DNA of 64,000 nucleotides from positions 7,184,740 to 7,248,739 of the forward strand of contig JARUPZ010000003.1 in the NCBI GenBank assembly GCA_031213475.1. The letters are read 5' to 3'. Under the pieces are notes generated by a model. It saw only the letters and a list, made by a program, of their open reading frames with translations. It had not been told where the DNA came from and searched no databases. Numbering within the stretch: the first letter of the stretch is position 1; each line of letters starts with the position of its first letter. Made by a program: the position numbers and the translations under genes. Source of the DNA: Nereocystis luetkeana. Lineage: Eukaryota > Sar > Phaeophyceae > Laminariales > Laminariaceae. Shown piece after piece: positions 32,049-44,870 of the stretch.

Positions 32049-32350
32049 TTTATTTTTTTATCCTCCGACGGATTGGTAAAAATAAAGCTTAAGCTCACCA
32101 CACTTCCACGTTCGTGTCGTGTGTCAATTTAGCCCAGTTGGGCACGTTGACCCGACCTGACCCCCGAGAGGAGCAGGTGCGGTGGAGATAGCCACCCGGG
32201 GGAGTCATCTCTCCCGGGTAGTGTGGGACTTGCGTTTGCTCACCCACCAACAAAAACCAAGGCTATGAGGCCTTCCCGCCGGACTCGGACCAGTTACGGT
32301 CCACCCTACCCGTTGGGGCGTTGGTCCTCAGAAGGATGCACCGAAGGAGG
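32049..32350 (-). mobile_element. Poly(A) retroposon, longer copy
   Basis: On the minus strand the sequence ends AATCCGTCGGAGGATAAAAAAA with A-rich tail and an AATAAA-type signal in AGCTTTATTTTTACC context on that strand's complement. Its last ~75 bases are the same by eye as 43,673-43,749. The upstream part (CTCTCGGGGGTCAGGTCGGG) is GC-rich. No coding is seen. Confidence 0.5.
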
Positions 32351-32359
32351 GGTTGCTAC

Positions 32360-33960
32360 AATATAAAATATTTAGTAGGATAGTGCGAGAGTACTTGGCT
32401 GGGCTGTCATGACGTAGACGACACTTATGTGTCATTCTGTAGTTGCACTATGTATTTTTTTTAAGACACATTATTTGCAGCATACAGCTAACGGTATGAA
32501 GAGATCTACGTTGCTCAAGAGGAGGCTGTGAGCACGAACAAGCGCTGTGTGGCTGCTACGGGCTTCGGGGACACTACGAAAGCTATACATCCCTTTCCCC
32601 CTGGTTTTGGGAAATCCAGGCTAACGGCGTGTTTTTAATGCCTTAAACGCCTGTAAGCGTGCCTGATGTGTGCCTGGCGGAAGATGGGCAGGATAATATA
32701 GGCACGAAAACCCCAGTTCGGGCAAAGTAAAAGCCTGTTTCAGAACAATAGTAGTTCTGGCATTTTTTCAGGCATGCCTTAAAGACTAGGGCCCAAGAGG
32801 GCGGATTTATTAACTTGGGGATTTCACCCAAAACATGTTGTGGTTCTCTTCGAAATGGATTTCAGCCCTTTATTTCTCAACGGAAAGTCTGCAGTATATT
32901 TCGACTTTGAGCGGGTGAAGTGGTCGAAGTTAAGTAAAGGCAAAACAGTCAACCCCCCCCGGAGGTGTATTCCCATTCTCCTTGTGAACAGGCTGCTACA
33001 GGAGTATTACGGGACGCGACCCTATGTGCACCACAATTTTGCACATCTGTGTATTGTCTTATTATTGCGTGAGACAGGATAATATAGCATGCAGTTTCCT
33101 TTTACTGCCTGACTTCTGCGGGCTCCGGGGGATGAGGCAAATCGGAGGGGTGGGTAAGGGGGAGTGGTTCACGAGCGTGCAAAGAACGTTCCAAGCGTTC
33201 AGGACGGGAGTTCCGTGCGTTCAGAGATAGCGTTTCGTGCCAGGGACTCACATGGTCATCAAATGTTCTCAGTTTGGTTTGTCCGTGCTTTCCAGTGATC
33301 GACATACATACCCCAAGCTCCAGCCGAGTCCACGCACGTTTAGTCGATACCCTTTCAAAGTACTACATCTCCGGGCTGACAAATATTTAGGGTGAAATGC
33401 CCCCCTGCTCGCCGTGACAGTAGGTCCTCGCAAGAAATCACAGCTAAACGTTTATGAACACGTCGGGGGCACCAAACACCAGTTGTGGGCAGCCAGAGAC
33501 GATTCACGAGACAATTTCGTGAAGTTCAAAGTTGCGAGCCGGAAGCACCACGAGTCGCAAACTCTACGGTTTGGTTCGCTTTGTCCGCCGAAGTTTCCGT
33601 AGGACCATACATATATATATAATATCGCACATTATAAGGCAATCTTGATATTTCCGGCGATCTTGACTTAAAGAGGCAACTTCAATCAGAAAATCGACCT
33701 CGAGTTCAATCCTAAAATTCATCTCACGATATGTTAAGCGATGTCGGTGGTTTATGCCCCCGTAGCCCCTGTATTATTATACGTCATGTATGCTGGATGC
33801 TCAACATGCAACATTTCGGTGACGTGTAGACCACTCAGGTAGTAGTGTACGAGTCCCAGTATGCATGCTCAATAAGCTATGAAAAGGTGTTTATAGCAGT
33901 GCGGGTACGTACTGCGATCGAGCGTCACGTGGCACACTGTTACTAAAGCAAAAACTATCC
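32360..33960. other. No gene recognised
   Basis: AT-richer unique DNA with TGCCTGA words (32,640-32,780) that resemble the tandem repeat at 31,263. Only short open frames. Confidence 0.5.
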
Positions 33961-33964
33961 GAGA

Positions 33965-34205
33965 CTGAAATTCTTATCGGAGAGCTTTTTTTCCAATTTT
34001 TCGACATTTGTTTCGCGCAATTTTTCAATCTTCCATATTTTCCTGTTTTTTTTTTCCAAATATTGGAATTTTGACGAACTTGATATTTTTGGCTCTGGAG
34101 AATTTCACAAATAGTGACAGAACGCCTCCGTATATTGATACATATCTCCAATTATTTCCAAACTTTGTAAATTATGGAAAAAACGCTCTCCGATAAGAAG
34201 TACTT
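33965..34205. mobile_element. TAA-flanked MITE (Harbinger-like), copy 1, decayed ends
   Basis: Inverted repeats AATTCTTATCGGAGAGC and CGCTCTCCGATAAGAAGT around an AT-rich core of about 240 bases that matches 56,282-56,522 closely. Confidence 0.65.
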
Positions 34206-34320
34206 CGTACACCAAAAGCCGGAGTGTGGTGTTATCGCTGTGTCTTGACCGCACCTGTGACGTCACGCTTATAGCTTGCTTTACAGCCGTCAAGGCGCCC
34301 CTCACACTGAAACTAGTATC

Positions 34321-34426
34321 TATTACCGGGGGCCATAGTTAATAGGACCTACGGTACACAAAAACCTATATATTTCTCTATTTTTGCTAACAATATTTGG
34401 TCCTGTTAACTATGATGGCCGTAAGA
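34321..34426. mobile_element. TA-flanked MITE (Stowaway-like), copy 3
   Basis: TTACCGGGGGCCATAGTTAA at the left and a more decayed partner at the right (TGATGGCCGTAA). The interior, CAATATTTGGTCCTGTTAAC, is shared with copy 2. Confidence 0.7.
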
Positions 34427-34429
34427 GTA

Positions 34430-35530
34430 TGCTCTAAGTTGAAATTAGGCCGTCAAACGTCCTCTTTCTTCACCTGTCCCATATTAACGTTCGTACCTTT
34501 TTGGTAGCTCAGTTCCTGTGGTTGTATTGCTGTGCTATGGTGTGGGGTATGGAGACACGGCGGCGCGTTTTGTAAGGAGTTCAATTGCCATGGTAAGACG
34601 TTATTTTGGCCGGGGAGTGCAGAAGATCGAGGTTGAAGATGGAATAGACCAATCTCTGTGTCTGGTTCTAGATTGAAAGATCGGCCGCCAAAATAGTCAA
34701 TTCATTCCCGAAAAGAAAACAAAAATGTGGCGTTTTCAGGGCAATTCAATCCCAATCTTTCATCACTGATATGCATCTACACGCCCGATGAAGACACCTC
34801 TTGACCGACCGGTTGCTGTTCTTCTAACCGAAGGTTTATACGAAAACAACGCAAAACTCACGAGCCCGGAGAATAATGCGGATAGAAAAAGCACGATCCC
34901 TAGAGAAACATACCTCTAGTTTGCCTAGAAAGTGACCAAGCAACGATGTCGGAATGACTCTGCATCTATATTTTTGTGAGGCCGCAGGTCGCACCGGATT
35001 GTTGCCGCCCCTGCGCTTTACGGAAACAATGATGAAGTTAGTTTATCGCCGTGGAAGAACTGTATGCTTAAGGGTACTGAAACCGAGATCTCAACAGGCG
35101 GGAACGTTCCAAGGACTCCCCCCAACCTGGGGGGGCGGGTGTGCTTCGCACGTGGCAGAGGCAGCACCCACGGGTTTCATGCTATCAAACGCGCAGGTGT
35201 TGATAAATGTCTGCGCCGAGCCCGTTTCCAAGTGGGCGGCACATCCAAGCTGCAGAGCAGCTAGGCCGCGGTGGATCTTGAGTTTTGGTGGTGAAGGAAA
35301 ATCGTCCATGTGCTAACCCGAGCGGGCAGTGGACACTACTTAGAGACTATCGCCACCGTGGTCTGATGGCCCGTTGTAGGGGAGCCGGAATATCCGGACA
35401 GGGAGGCGTCTGTAGATGTGCCACTTGGGCACAGTTGCTGTCGCGTCGAAGGGTCAATTTCGAAGACGGCATCTCTACTGGAGGGCGGGGTGCGGTGAGG
35501 AGACCAAGGTTGGGGGCGCCTCGGTGGCGG
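34430..35530. other. No gene recognised
   Basis: Unique DNA that becomes GC-rich after 34,950. A 120-codon + frame (34954-35316) and opposing frames are open, without motifs; it lies downstream of the NADAR fragment. Confidence 0.45.
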
Positions 35531-35539
35531 TGCGCCGTG

Positions 35540-35983
35540 ACGGAAACGATGTCGCACGTCTTGTAGAGCCTTGCCCAGCCAATTTAGCCTGCGCCACAGG
35601 GGCGGCCGGCGTGCAGAAATAGCGCCCGCCCTGTGTCCGATTCCCCATGCGAGGTTGTAAGGACTAGCTTCCGCGCGGAGTTTGTCGCCTGTGTCGAAGA
35701 GGGGGGTTCGCATGGCCGGGGTTAGAGCGAGTTTGGCGTAAGCGCCGACGAGCACGATAGTTTCTCGCTCGCGTTCCCACACGCGGCGAGATCGAAATCA
35801 CGGACTTCTCGTCCATATTACTTGTGCAGGCGGAGGTCTGACGCGTGCGTTATGTGTTGTAGGGTGTGATGGTCTCTGAAGCGGCGGCTCTTCTTGGAAG
35901 CGAGGACCTGTTCGCCGCAGGAATAAAAGATGCCGTCAACCGAAAAACAGGAAGGCGTCCATTGCGAACAGCAATAGGGGAAG
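35540..35983 (-). pseudogene. NADAR (YbiA-like) domain gene, broken
   Basis: After an acceptor (TTCTTCTTGCAG|CTTCCC) the reading gives FSVDGIFYSCGEQVLASKK and a following F.D.....I, the N-terminal NADAR pattern, then YGREVRDFD. A second segment in another frame carries W.R..TIVLVGAYAK, TGDKLRAEASPYNLAWGIG and LWRRLNWLGKALQDVR, the diagnostic EASP...WGIG...G.NLLG.AL..VR series. A TAA at 35818-35820 and a frame change between about 35,782 and 35,815 break it. NADAR proteins are N-glycosidases acting on riboflavin-pathway intermediates or ADP-ribosylated bases. A small unseen intron cannot be fully excluded. Confidence 0.75.
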
Positions 35984-35999
35984 CTGCAAGAAGAACACA

Positions 36000-38170
36000 A
36001 TGTCGCGCGTGCAATACTCTTGGGGAAGATAAAACGCGGTGGTAGCCACCGTCACGCGAGAAGCAGCGGGGGGGGTGATCAACACATCCCCGGCAAAGCA
36101 GTGGGGGGTCTCTCTCTATGAAAATCGGGTCCCAACCTGCTTACTGCCCTACCAGGGCCTCGTCACCGAGGCCGGAGTCGCATTCGCCTGGACCGGACGT
36201 GTCTGCGGTCCCCGAGACACTTCGGTGAGAGCCAGGGTACTTCCGACCGGTCCACCTTGACCGGGTGAGCGAGGCATCCGTCATGTAGGCGGGAGGTATT
36301 TCAAGTGCGTCCACAGCAAATGGTGCTGTCCGCACGGCCGGGCAGCACGCGGGGTTTGTGGTTTCAGATCACCTCGTCGTTACTCGCCTGGGGAAGACGG
36401 GGGGTAACTCGTGGCCAAGGGTGTAGCGGTAGTTGAGCCCTGTGGAGGACACGTGTCGCCCCGTCGAGGATACTTGTCCTCCACCAGCTCAGTTGCCTCC
36501 GGCGAAACGCTGTGGGTCGAAGAATAATCTTCCGCTACGCTCTAGTCAGGATGAAAACCGAAGCTGACACCGCTCCGATGCCATTCGATAATAGTGCGCA
36601 ATATGAGATTCCGACTGGTCTTGCGTGAGGACTTTGAGCGGAGCGTCCGTGTTGTTCTCGTGTGGTCTGTGTTCCCGTACCGGCACCTCAAGGCGATCCG
36701 CACATACTGGGAGTCATTCCTTCACATGGTGGTTGCCTCAAACGAGGAAGGCGGGGATGACGCACGCGGAAATCTACGACTGGTGTACACGAGGACCAGG
36801 GTGATGCGACGAAGGCGACGAAAGTGTAGTTCAGCCGCCAACGTGGGGTAGACGGCGGTGACTGCATGCGGCACTGCCAACGGCGGTAGGTTTCACAGTT
36901 ATCACGAATCCGGCCTGGCTCAAGGTTGAATCAATGACTACAGTTCGTGAAAGGGGGTAGCGCAGGTCTTCAACGCGTCAGCAGCAGATCCGTAGCGCCT
37001 ACCCGGCGCTTGGGGGCAAGAAAAAGGCCCCGGGGGAACGCCATGCCCAGGTTGAAAAACCGTCAGCGAAATGGCCGTTCGGCCACCGCTTTAAGCGCCT
37101 CCAGCATCACCTTGTTGTTGCGCGCGGCCGTGAGGAGGCCGACCGGAGTTGGAATGCCCGTTGTTGTTTCGGGGGTCGTTGCCGCAGCGACGGGACGGAC
37201 ACCAGGCGTGAGTATATATATGCTGCTGGCTCCGCGAACGAAAATCAAATGGCGGCGCATATCGGGGGGCCGACATGTACAAAAAAAAGCGAAACAGCAA
37301 AAACCATAGTGTGGCCACGTGGCCACTCCCGCGAGTGACACCGACGCACTGAACACCGACCCCCTTCAAGCGATATCGCCTCTGCAGCATTTTGCCACAG
37401 TGCCCCTGCCCGCCCTCCAAGCACAGAAAAAAACTTACATCAAGGTAATTCCGCCGCGTCCCATGGTATCGAAACACGTGTGCAGAACCGGAAGGTCAGA
37501 GTTGTCGAAGCCGCACGTAGATAAATCCCTGCGGTCGAGAAAAAGGACAAGACAAGACGGTTCATCTGTGAGATTGAAACTTTGCGGTATATTGTCGCTT
37601 TGGCGAGGTGGTCGTGTTCATTGCCTTGATTGTGGCTAGCCTTACAATAGTATCGTAGGATGTCTATGGTTTTAGTGGGTACGGAGATGGCCCGCACTCC
37701 TTCTAAACCGGACCCTAATTCAACGTTTTGTACATATTTTTAAGTTCTGGAACTTTACCTCCGCAACGAAAGCTCAGCGCAAACGTTAATCAAACAACAG
37801 GAGAATTGCAGTAGACGCTGCTAGTCGATCGACGAAAGCGCTGAACTCACTTTCGTACTTTGACTCTCTACGCGTGCATACATTTCTGAACGGACACTTC
37901 CACAGAAAGTATTGTCGGTGTTGTGTAGCTCAATCTGTATTACCATCTGGGGTAAACAAATTTACGGGTCTCGCTCACATGATTGTTTGGCCGGCAACGC
38001 ATGTCGTGCCATCAATTATAGGTGGATTTGGGTCTGACCTGAATTAAGACCAGACCGGCAGGCGTCCAAACGAATATGTGTCTGGCGGGGGGGAGGGGGA
38101 GACGAGTGAGTTCATTGTTCATGCCTTGTTCACGGTGGGATGGTAACAATCACCACGTCGCCACGCTTTC
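36000..38170. other. GC-rich unique DNA upstream of the NADAR fragment
   Basis: Several open frames on both strands (for example 36594-36851 +, RNMRFRLVLREDFERSVRVV...) read like protein but I recognise no family and cannot chain exons. Confidence 0.4.
37069..37200 (-). pseudogene. Possible ankyrin-like fragment
   Basis: One frame reads TPVGLLTAARNNKVMLEALK, close to the ankyrin TPL..AAR.N..E.LEALL pattern, then stops shortly after. A donor-like AAG|GTGATG lies inside. It is a single partial repeat 1.1 kb upstream of the NADAR fragment on the same strand. Confidence 0.25.
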
Positions 38171-38175
38171 TCGAA

Positions 38176-38706
38176 GGGGGGGGGGGGGGGGGGGGTATTC
38201 GATAGGAGAGATGTACTCGTTATCATGCATGGCCGTAGTCGTATGACCATAGACCCTCGCATCCCTACAATGCCGGGACGGAGCATGCCGGGTTTTCACC
38301 GACCAGGCAGACATTGCTTACACCAAGCGCGAAGCGCCGTGAGGAGTTCGGCGAGTCGCATGAAGGGTGAGCTGCATCCTACTAAGAACCGCTTGTGAGG
38401 CGGACTTGCGTATGGATGACAGTTTCAATGAGTTGATTTAATTTCCGATGTAGGCAATTCCAGAGACAGCAATGGGAGTACTATGTAACTGCCTCTAGGG
38501 TGCCTTACCTTACACTACGTGATACGATCACTCCCACTTGTGCGGAGTAAAGGTTATTTACCTCGCACAAATTACCTAACTCAACAACCAGCTGTGGGCG
38601 ACCGCCAAAATATATATGTTTTTTGAACGGTACCCCGGTTGTCTGGCTCACGTTGTGAGCGGCATGTTTTACAGTGTCGCTGCCAGCCGACGCCAACCCA
38701 ACCTAT
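38176..38706 (-). mobile_element. Poly(C)-ended repeat family, copy C
   Basis: Full-length like copy A: G tract 38176-38195, core, and end CGCCAACCCAACCTATAAAA. Another G tract is at 38,727-38,740. Confidence 0.7.
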
Positions 38707-38739
38707 AAAAAATAGGGAGAGACGAAGGGGGGGGGGGGG

Positions 38740-41670
38740 GTTGTTTGCCTAGAACACACCTCAACAATAAAACTCACGGCCACCAGGGCCATTAATGTAG
38801 CACGGTCACGGTCACGGTTCCAGTAACTAGTTGCAGTTTCCCCTTTGGTTTTCCTCTAGGTGTAACGGGCTCGCCGGCCGCGAAGTGCAAACCTCACTCA
38901 AACCCAGCTCGACCAAGCACAAGGTGAAAAAACATTTATTTCTGCGGTTCGTTGTTTTCAACCTGTTGCGCACCAGGGACAGTGGCGGGGCCAGGTATTT
39001 CTCACCTTCCACCTCGATACTACTTATTATGAAGGACAGGGCCAGTACGGTTGAACAGGTCCCGGTCAGCCTCCTCAAGCTGTCGAGCCTGCTGGATGCC
39101 GTGCTGCAGGCCGTAGTGTGGAGCATGACGGCAATTGCAGGTCAAACGACAACATACATAGGCCGCGGATTTATTTGATAGATTCGTTGGCCAGGAGGAT
39201 GTTTGTGCGACTAGAAAGGAATCTTGGTGCTCGCTTCTTTTTTTGAACCCACCACGAGCCGGCAGAGGCGGGCTGGGCTGGCTGTCTCTGTGGTGGCCGT
39301 TCTCTCCTTCTAGGTTGTTCCATTTATTTGGGGAGCTCATCGAAGACAAGCCGCAAGCGAGAATGCATGCATTGCTACAGTATTGTACGTGCATTTCGGC
39401 ACAACGGTAGATAGATATGGGAGAGACACATGAGTTTCAACGTTTATGTCGCTCATAGTACACCAGACAAAGTAGGCAAATGGCTACGAGCTCCTCCATG
39501 TTCGGAAAGCTACTCAATTAACCTAATACTTCGTACAGGTTTGACACATCGATACGTTTGTAGTTTGAACTGGGGAAAACGCGATGAACTCCTCCGTGGC
39601 ATGGGTTAGGTGTAAACTAAAACATAAATGGTGTAATAGTCCGACCCTCAACTGCCTCGCTCGGTATATTCTCTAAACTCTAATTGCTGACCGACAAATT
39701 ACTTGTTTTCCTCGTGTTTTTTATTTCGTTGATTTCTTCCTTTTTTAGATAAGAGTTCGTATTTTCGGAATCACACCTAGCGCAGCTCAGCTCACACCAA
39801 GTTCAAGCTATCAAAAGACGTGAGACAAATTTCAAGATGCTTGTTGTTCAAGAAGACTGGAAAAAAGTCAAAATATGGGTCTTCGAAACTCGGGTCATAT
39901 CGAAAGAGAGTCAAAGCTGGGCGAGGTAGCCGACCCTGCACTAAATTCAAGCTAACTGTCCGTTTTGTTTTGTGAGACAAACTGACTAGGCACTTTCGGA
40001 ACTCAAATCTGAATTGAAACCGAAATTGATAAAAACTCAGCAAGATGCACATATAACTCTACCGCACGTATTTGAAGATAGACGGAATCCTGCCGTACCA
40101 ATACGAAGTACCCCGCAGTGTAACTCGTAAGGCACCAAGCACAGCCAGCTCAGCTCAGATGAGGAACCCTAGCTCAGCAGTACAGTGCAGCAGCACAGCA
40201 GCGCGGCGGTAGCTTTCGTACGTATCAGGTACTGGTATGTATCTTATCATGTATACGAAGCACGAAATACCGCAGACCATCCCACGCAGCAGCGGCGCGC
40301 AGTGCAGCTCTGTGTGGTGCTCTACCGTTTTATGCTCTTTTCCCGTATACATCAAAGGAGTATGTTCATGCGTGTCATACGTGCATGCGGCTCCAGGGTG
40401 GTTTTCCTCGAGTATGGTGCTCTTGGCGTTTGCAAGTCGCCTGTTTGCACCCGTATTTTTTCACCATATACTTCGAAGTGTCGGTGACGCTCTTTTCTTC
40501 CTTGTGAGTTAGCGTACCGGGCGGAATCGTCCGCTACGCGAAGCTCCTCGCATAACATACAACATAGCAAGGGAGGCAGATCGATGATACGGATACGGCG
40601 GAAGTAGGTAAAAATGGATTGATAACTCGTGCATAGTTATCTTTTTTTCTTATTGCCTTCCCATACATCATACGTACGTCTGATATGTGCAAGCGCAACA
40701 ATCGTCGCCCTTCGAGCGCCATATTTCTTCTTGTTGGGCTGCGCCAAGCGAGGGTTATACATGGGGTGATCCATGTGGAATACCTACAACAAACAGCTTC
40801 TAATATATGAACTATCTCGCTCCCACTATTATTGGTGAGGACCGCCGGCATTACGAAACTCAGCCCACATATATAGCGGACGCGGAGTCGGGGTCTCCCA
40901 CACCGTGCGAAGCGGTATCAACCCCAGATGCCAGTGTTCTCGTCCCTGGCTTGTCGGAATCGTTAGTAGTGCATGGAAGGATGTAATGTGCGGGGATGAC
41001 ACTTTATCCTGCGAGGGTGGAGCAGGCCCAAGGTGGAGCGGTGTGAAGTGATGGCCGAGGTACAAGGGTATGGGACGCAGGTGTATCAGGCTGCTGGGAA
41101 GCAGTGTTTCGCTTCCTCTGGTCAATACCTTCTTTGTTGAGAGCTAAGGACGTGCTCTGGTGGAGAAAGTATGAAGAAGAAGAGGGTGGCGGACTCGACA
41201 CCCTGATATCCTCGTCCCGCCCGCGCCGACAACTCTCCTAAATGGCTACCAGGTATTTTTGTTTTACTCCTCTATCTTAGAATCTAGAACTTTCCTGTAT
41301 CTACCGATCGTTCTTTGACCAATATAATAACTTTTCATTTTGTGGTCCTATTTTCGTGAAGGAATATTTCTACGTAAACAGCACATTTTATTATCGCAGC
41401 CCTGACACCACAAACTGAAAACTATCTTGTCGATATATATAGCCCATAACTACTGCACTCAAATCACAGCTTAAAAAAACTCAGTCAATCAGCGGTATGG
41501 AGCCAGTGGGGATGGTGTTTCTTTACCGTTCGGGGCGGTTTCCGGCCCGGGCGGTTATCGTTTGGGTCGCCAGTTGGTCGGAATTGTAGATGTATCGAAG
41601 GATTTCTGATCTGGGGATGGGACATTGATGTCCCCGAGGGCGCTGGCTCCACAAAACTCAGCTAATCAGC
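38740..41670. other. No gene recognised
   Basis: A + frame at 38,831-39,178 contains a helical stretch (VPVSLLKLSSLLDAVLQAVV) but lacks other support. A TACCAGGTA word is at 41247. Confidence 0.4.
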
Positions 41671-41671
41671 G

Positions 41672-41995
41672 AACCCGGGGACTAATCTCTACTGGTACAA
41701 ATCCAACAAACCAAGCAAGAAATTGATGACCCCCCGGGTCGATATCGCCCTGTACGATGTGGAAACCTCGATATCACCGGCCGATCGCTGATTGGCTGGG
41801 GCTCATAAATACACCCGGCGCTACCCGGTGTCGACAGGGCCTCATTTTCGGATCGGAAGTATTTCCATGTATTTATGTACACCTCCAGCAAGCTGAGGAC
41901 GAAAACCGATACCCCCCGCATAGATACCGCATCGCGCAGTGTGGAAAACCCAACTTCACTGACTCAATCACTGACTAGGTTGGGTTCACCCGGTC
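41672..41995. repeat. Two diverged tandem units of about 165-185 bases
   Basis: Both carry GATACCCCC/GATGACCCCC, GATATCGC/GATACCGC, then AGTGTGGAAAACC/GATGTGGAAACC, CTGATTGGC/CTGACTAGG and CACCCGG in the same order. Confidence 0.55.
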
Positions 41996-42819
41996 CATGC
42001 CTGTTGAGTGCGGACGGTTTGAAGAATAATGCTCAGATCAAACATGTGATGTACGACGCGTGCATCATGTGCACTGACTCAAAATGCTTCAGGGATGCAT
42101 CCTGCCATGACTCGTAGGCGACGTTGCTACTCCGTTGTTACATCGAGGATTGTGTCATCTTGTGTTGGACAATTTATCTATCAACGCTTGGTTCCACCTG
42201 TCTTAATTATTTGCAAGAATTAATTGTAGCATGCTGTCCCTGCAAACTACATCCTACACTCACGACCGGTGCACGGCTTCTGAGAGCGGAGTGTGCTTGA
42301 GCTATGAGTACATGTGAAATATTTTCAACTTTGTGTGCTTCGGGAGGGTGTAGGTGCAGGGAGAAACCAAGGTTGCCTCTGCGTGTTGCCCACAAGGAGT
42401 ATTTACCATCACTACTGTCGAGAGCCTAACACAATTTTAACCAATATCATGAGCCTACGTTTTGCACGAGAAACTACTCGAATTTTACAATAATATATGT
42501 TTACCAGGACGAGAGACGATACGATGCGCACATCTGTGAAGCCGGTGATAATTTCCATCGTGCACTTTTTCGTACCTACCTGGTATGTTAATATAATCTC
42601 ACTTGACCCGGTGGGGCTAGCTTACCAATCAATCACGATGGGTGCTCGTTACGTTATCACAGGCAGACCGAACCGGCCACTGCAGACGAGCATCGTCTGA
42701 CCTACTGAAAATATCAAGAGGAAAGGCAAGAAGAAATACACACGTGTGTACCTTGCAGGTAAAGAACACCAAGGCAAGAGTTCACAGCATCATCTGCGCT
42801 AAGGACTACTGCAGTGTAA

Positions 42820-42943
42820 GGGTCATTCTTATCGGAGAATGTTTTCTCCATATATTATTTTCCATGTTTTTTTCGCGTAATGTTTTACGATTTTTTCCAA
42901 GCTTTGGAAATTCTGGAAAAACGCTTTCCGAGGAGAATGAGCC
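42820..42943. mobile_element. TAA-flanked MITE (Harbinger-like), copy 2, short form
   Basis: GGGTCATTCTTATCGGAGAA and partner ending GAGGAGAATGAGCC, flanked by TAA (42817-42819 and 42944-42946). The interior is deleted relative to the 240-base copies. Confidence 0.7.
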
Positions 42944-43654
42944 TAAAAAGACCCTGAAACTGTACGTGTATTGTTGGCCAGTGCCAATAGATAGATAAAG
43001 GAGACAAGATTGACTGTTGCAGGCTGTAGACCGTGTGTGTTCACCGGAAACGAGGCTAAAATAGGACATAAATCTTGCCGCGCTCAGACCATCAAGACCG
43101 TAATGCCACTCCGACAGCAGTGACCAGCTCGAGACAACTTGAGCGGTGAAACAACTTCCCCGCGTTAGTCCAAGAGCGCACTCTGTAGATGTCCAGTTTG
43201 TGGAAATCGGTCCCGTACAGCCCCCGCAATCGGTACTGCAAAGCGACTACTTTAGTTACCGAGAAACAGAGCCTGTACGCACAGCTACAGGATTGTTATT
43301 TCTAAATTCGCCATGGATGGGCAAAAAAGGTTTTGGTCGCTTCGCTGCTTCATGTCTGGCGCTCCGCGGCAATTTATTTAAATTGCCGGCTCCAGCAAGA
43401 CCATGGGCGTGCGGCCGAAATAGGGGGCACAATAGACAGCCAATCGCAACACATACAGGAAACTATTACTAATAATATACGTTTGGACTATTGATATTAA
43501 TACTGCAGCCGTAATTAGTCTTGTCTATTGTCCCGTCTGCTATTATAAGTGTTGTGTCAATCAACCATGCAAAGGAGTTGGTTTAGATGAGGACGCATAT
43601 AATATATGTTATTTTGGGCCTTGTTTATTGATTTTTCACAACCATGTGGTTTTT

Positions 43655-43758
43655 AAGAATGTTTTTTTTTTTTTTTTTTTTATCCTCCGACGGATTGGTA
43701 AAAATAAAGCTTAAGCTCACCACACTTCCACGTTCGTGTCGTGTGTCAAAAGAATGTT
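43655..43758 (-). mobile_element. Poly(A) retroposon, short 5'-truncated copy with target duplication
   Basis: A T run of about 20 then ATCCTCCGACGGATTGGTAA... to GTGTCGTGTGTCA, flanked by AAGAATGTT on both sides (43655-43663 and 43750-43758). This is the mark of target-primed retroposition. Confidence 0.65.
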
Positions 43759-43885
43759 GTGTGGCGTTTAGTATAGCATAATAAAACATGTATGGATGTT
43801 TTCCAAGGGATTTCGGTCTGGTCACACATACTGAAACCCATACGATATATGTACTAAACAAAATGCACTTTACATTCGAGTAGGT

Positions 43886-44190
43886 TTATCACTCTGGGAG
43901 CAGGGATCTTCAGGGGTGTTTTTGACTTGAAAATTGCGTAGCGCGGTCTACACTTCCGAATCGTCGTCCGCAATTGAGAACTTTATGGGTTCGATGCAAA
44001 CGCGGCGCAGCCCCGTTTGGCCGGTTTTGGCCCGTTTCGGCTGCCGTTCGGGGTCAAGGTCAGGGCTGGGGTTAGGGTTGGGGTTAGAGTCAGGGGTTGG
44101 GTTGGGTCTTCGCCCGTACCTTGTTCCCAACAGGAATCAAAATACCTGACCAGCCTACCAACCTAAATATCATTTCTCCCAGATTGCAAT
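43886..44190. mobile_element. MITE with telomere-like core, copy 1
   Basis: Ends CTCTGGGAGCAGGGATCTTC and ...TTTCTCCCAGATTG are inverted repeats. The interior holds GGGTTAGGGTTGGGGTTAGA, a telomere-like run, and TTCGATGCAAACGCGGC. Opposite orientation to the copy at 48,650. Confidence 0.7.
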
Positions 44191-44870
44191 GGGACCTCTT
44201 ACATTTGTTCAAACTACCAGGTACCTGGTACGTATTAGGGACTCTTTTGGGGTTAAACCAAGGTTCATTTTGTTTTTGGTGGTGCCCAACACATTTTTAA
44301 CACTGACATCGTGTGTGTGTTCTTCACATTGAACCGTTCTTTCTACCCGCCGACATCCAGCATAACCAGTCAGTGTCCGTGCCGATTCTCCAATCCTAGA
44401 AGATACGAGTATGCAAGTTCTGTGGTCACAAAGCTACGCCACAGAGATACTACGTTGCCAGGTGTGCAGTATGCGCTGCAGTGGGCGATGCAAAGCCATG
44501 TCATCATACTAGATGCGACAGGCACCACATACGCAGTTTATGAAATAGTTAAACGAAAATAAACAATCAAACAGAGAACAAAAACAAAGTAGACAAATCG
44601 AAAGAGAAAAAGAAAAAAAAGAAAAGAAAAGCAAAAACTAGGAGAAACAAGCTGTCGTGCCCCCCCCCCGCAGGCGAGGGGGCCAACACTTGAAAAAGAA
44701 CGAGCTGGAAAAAAGAAAAAAAATAACAAAAAACACCACTGCTTGTAAACAGAGTAAGACAAAAAACCAAGGAAAAGATAACAAAGGAAAAATAACAAAG
44801 GGGAAATAACAGGCTGACCAAAGCCCAAAGCACCTTCCAGGTGGCGGCAGCAGTTTGTGGTACGAGTAGT
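44191..44870. other. No gene recognised; purine-rich tract
   Basis: Carries overlapping TACCAGGTA/TACCTGGTA (44215, 44222) and a long A/G-rich stretch (44,555-44,810). Confidence 0.5.
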
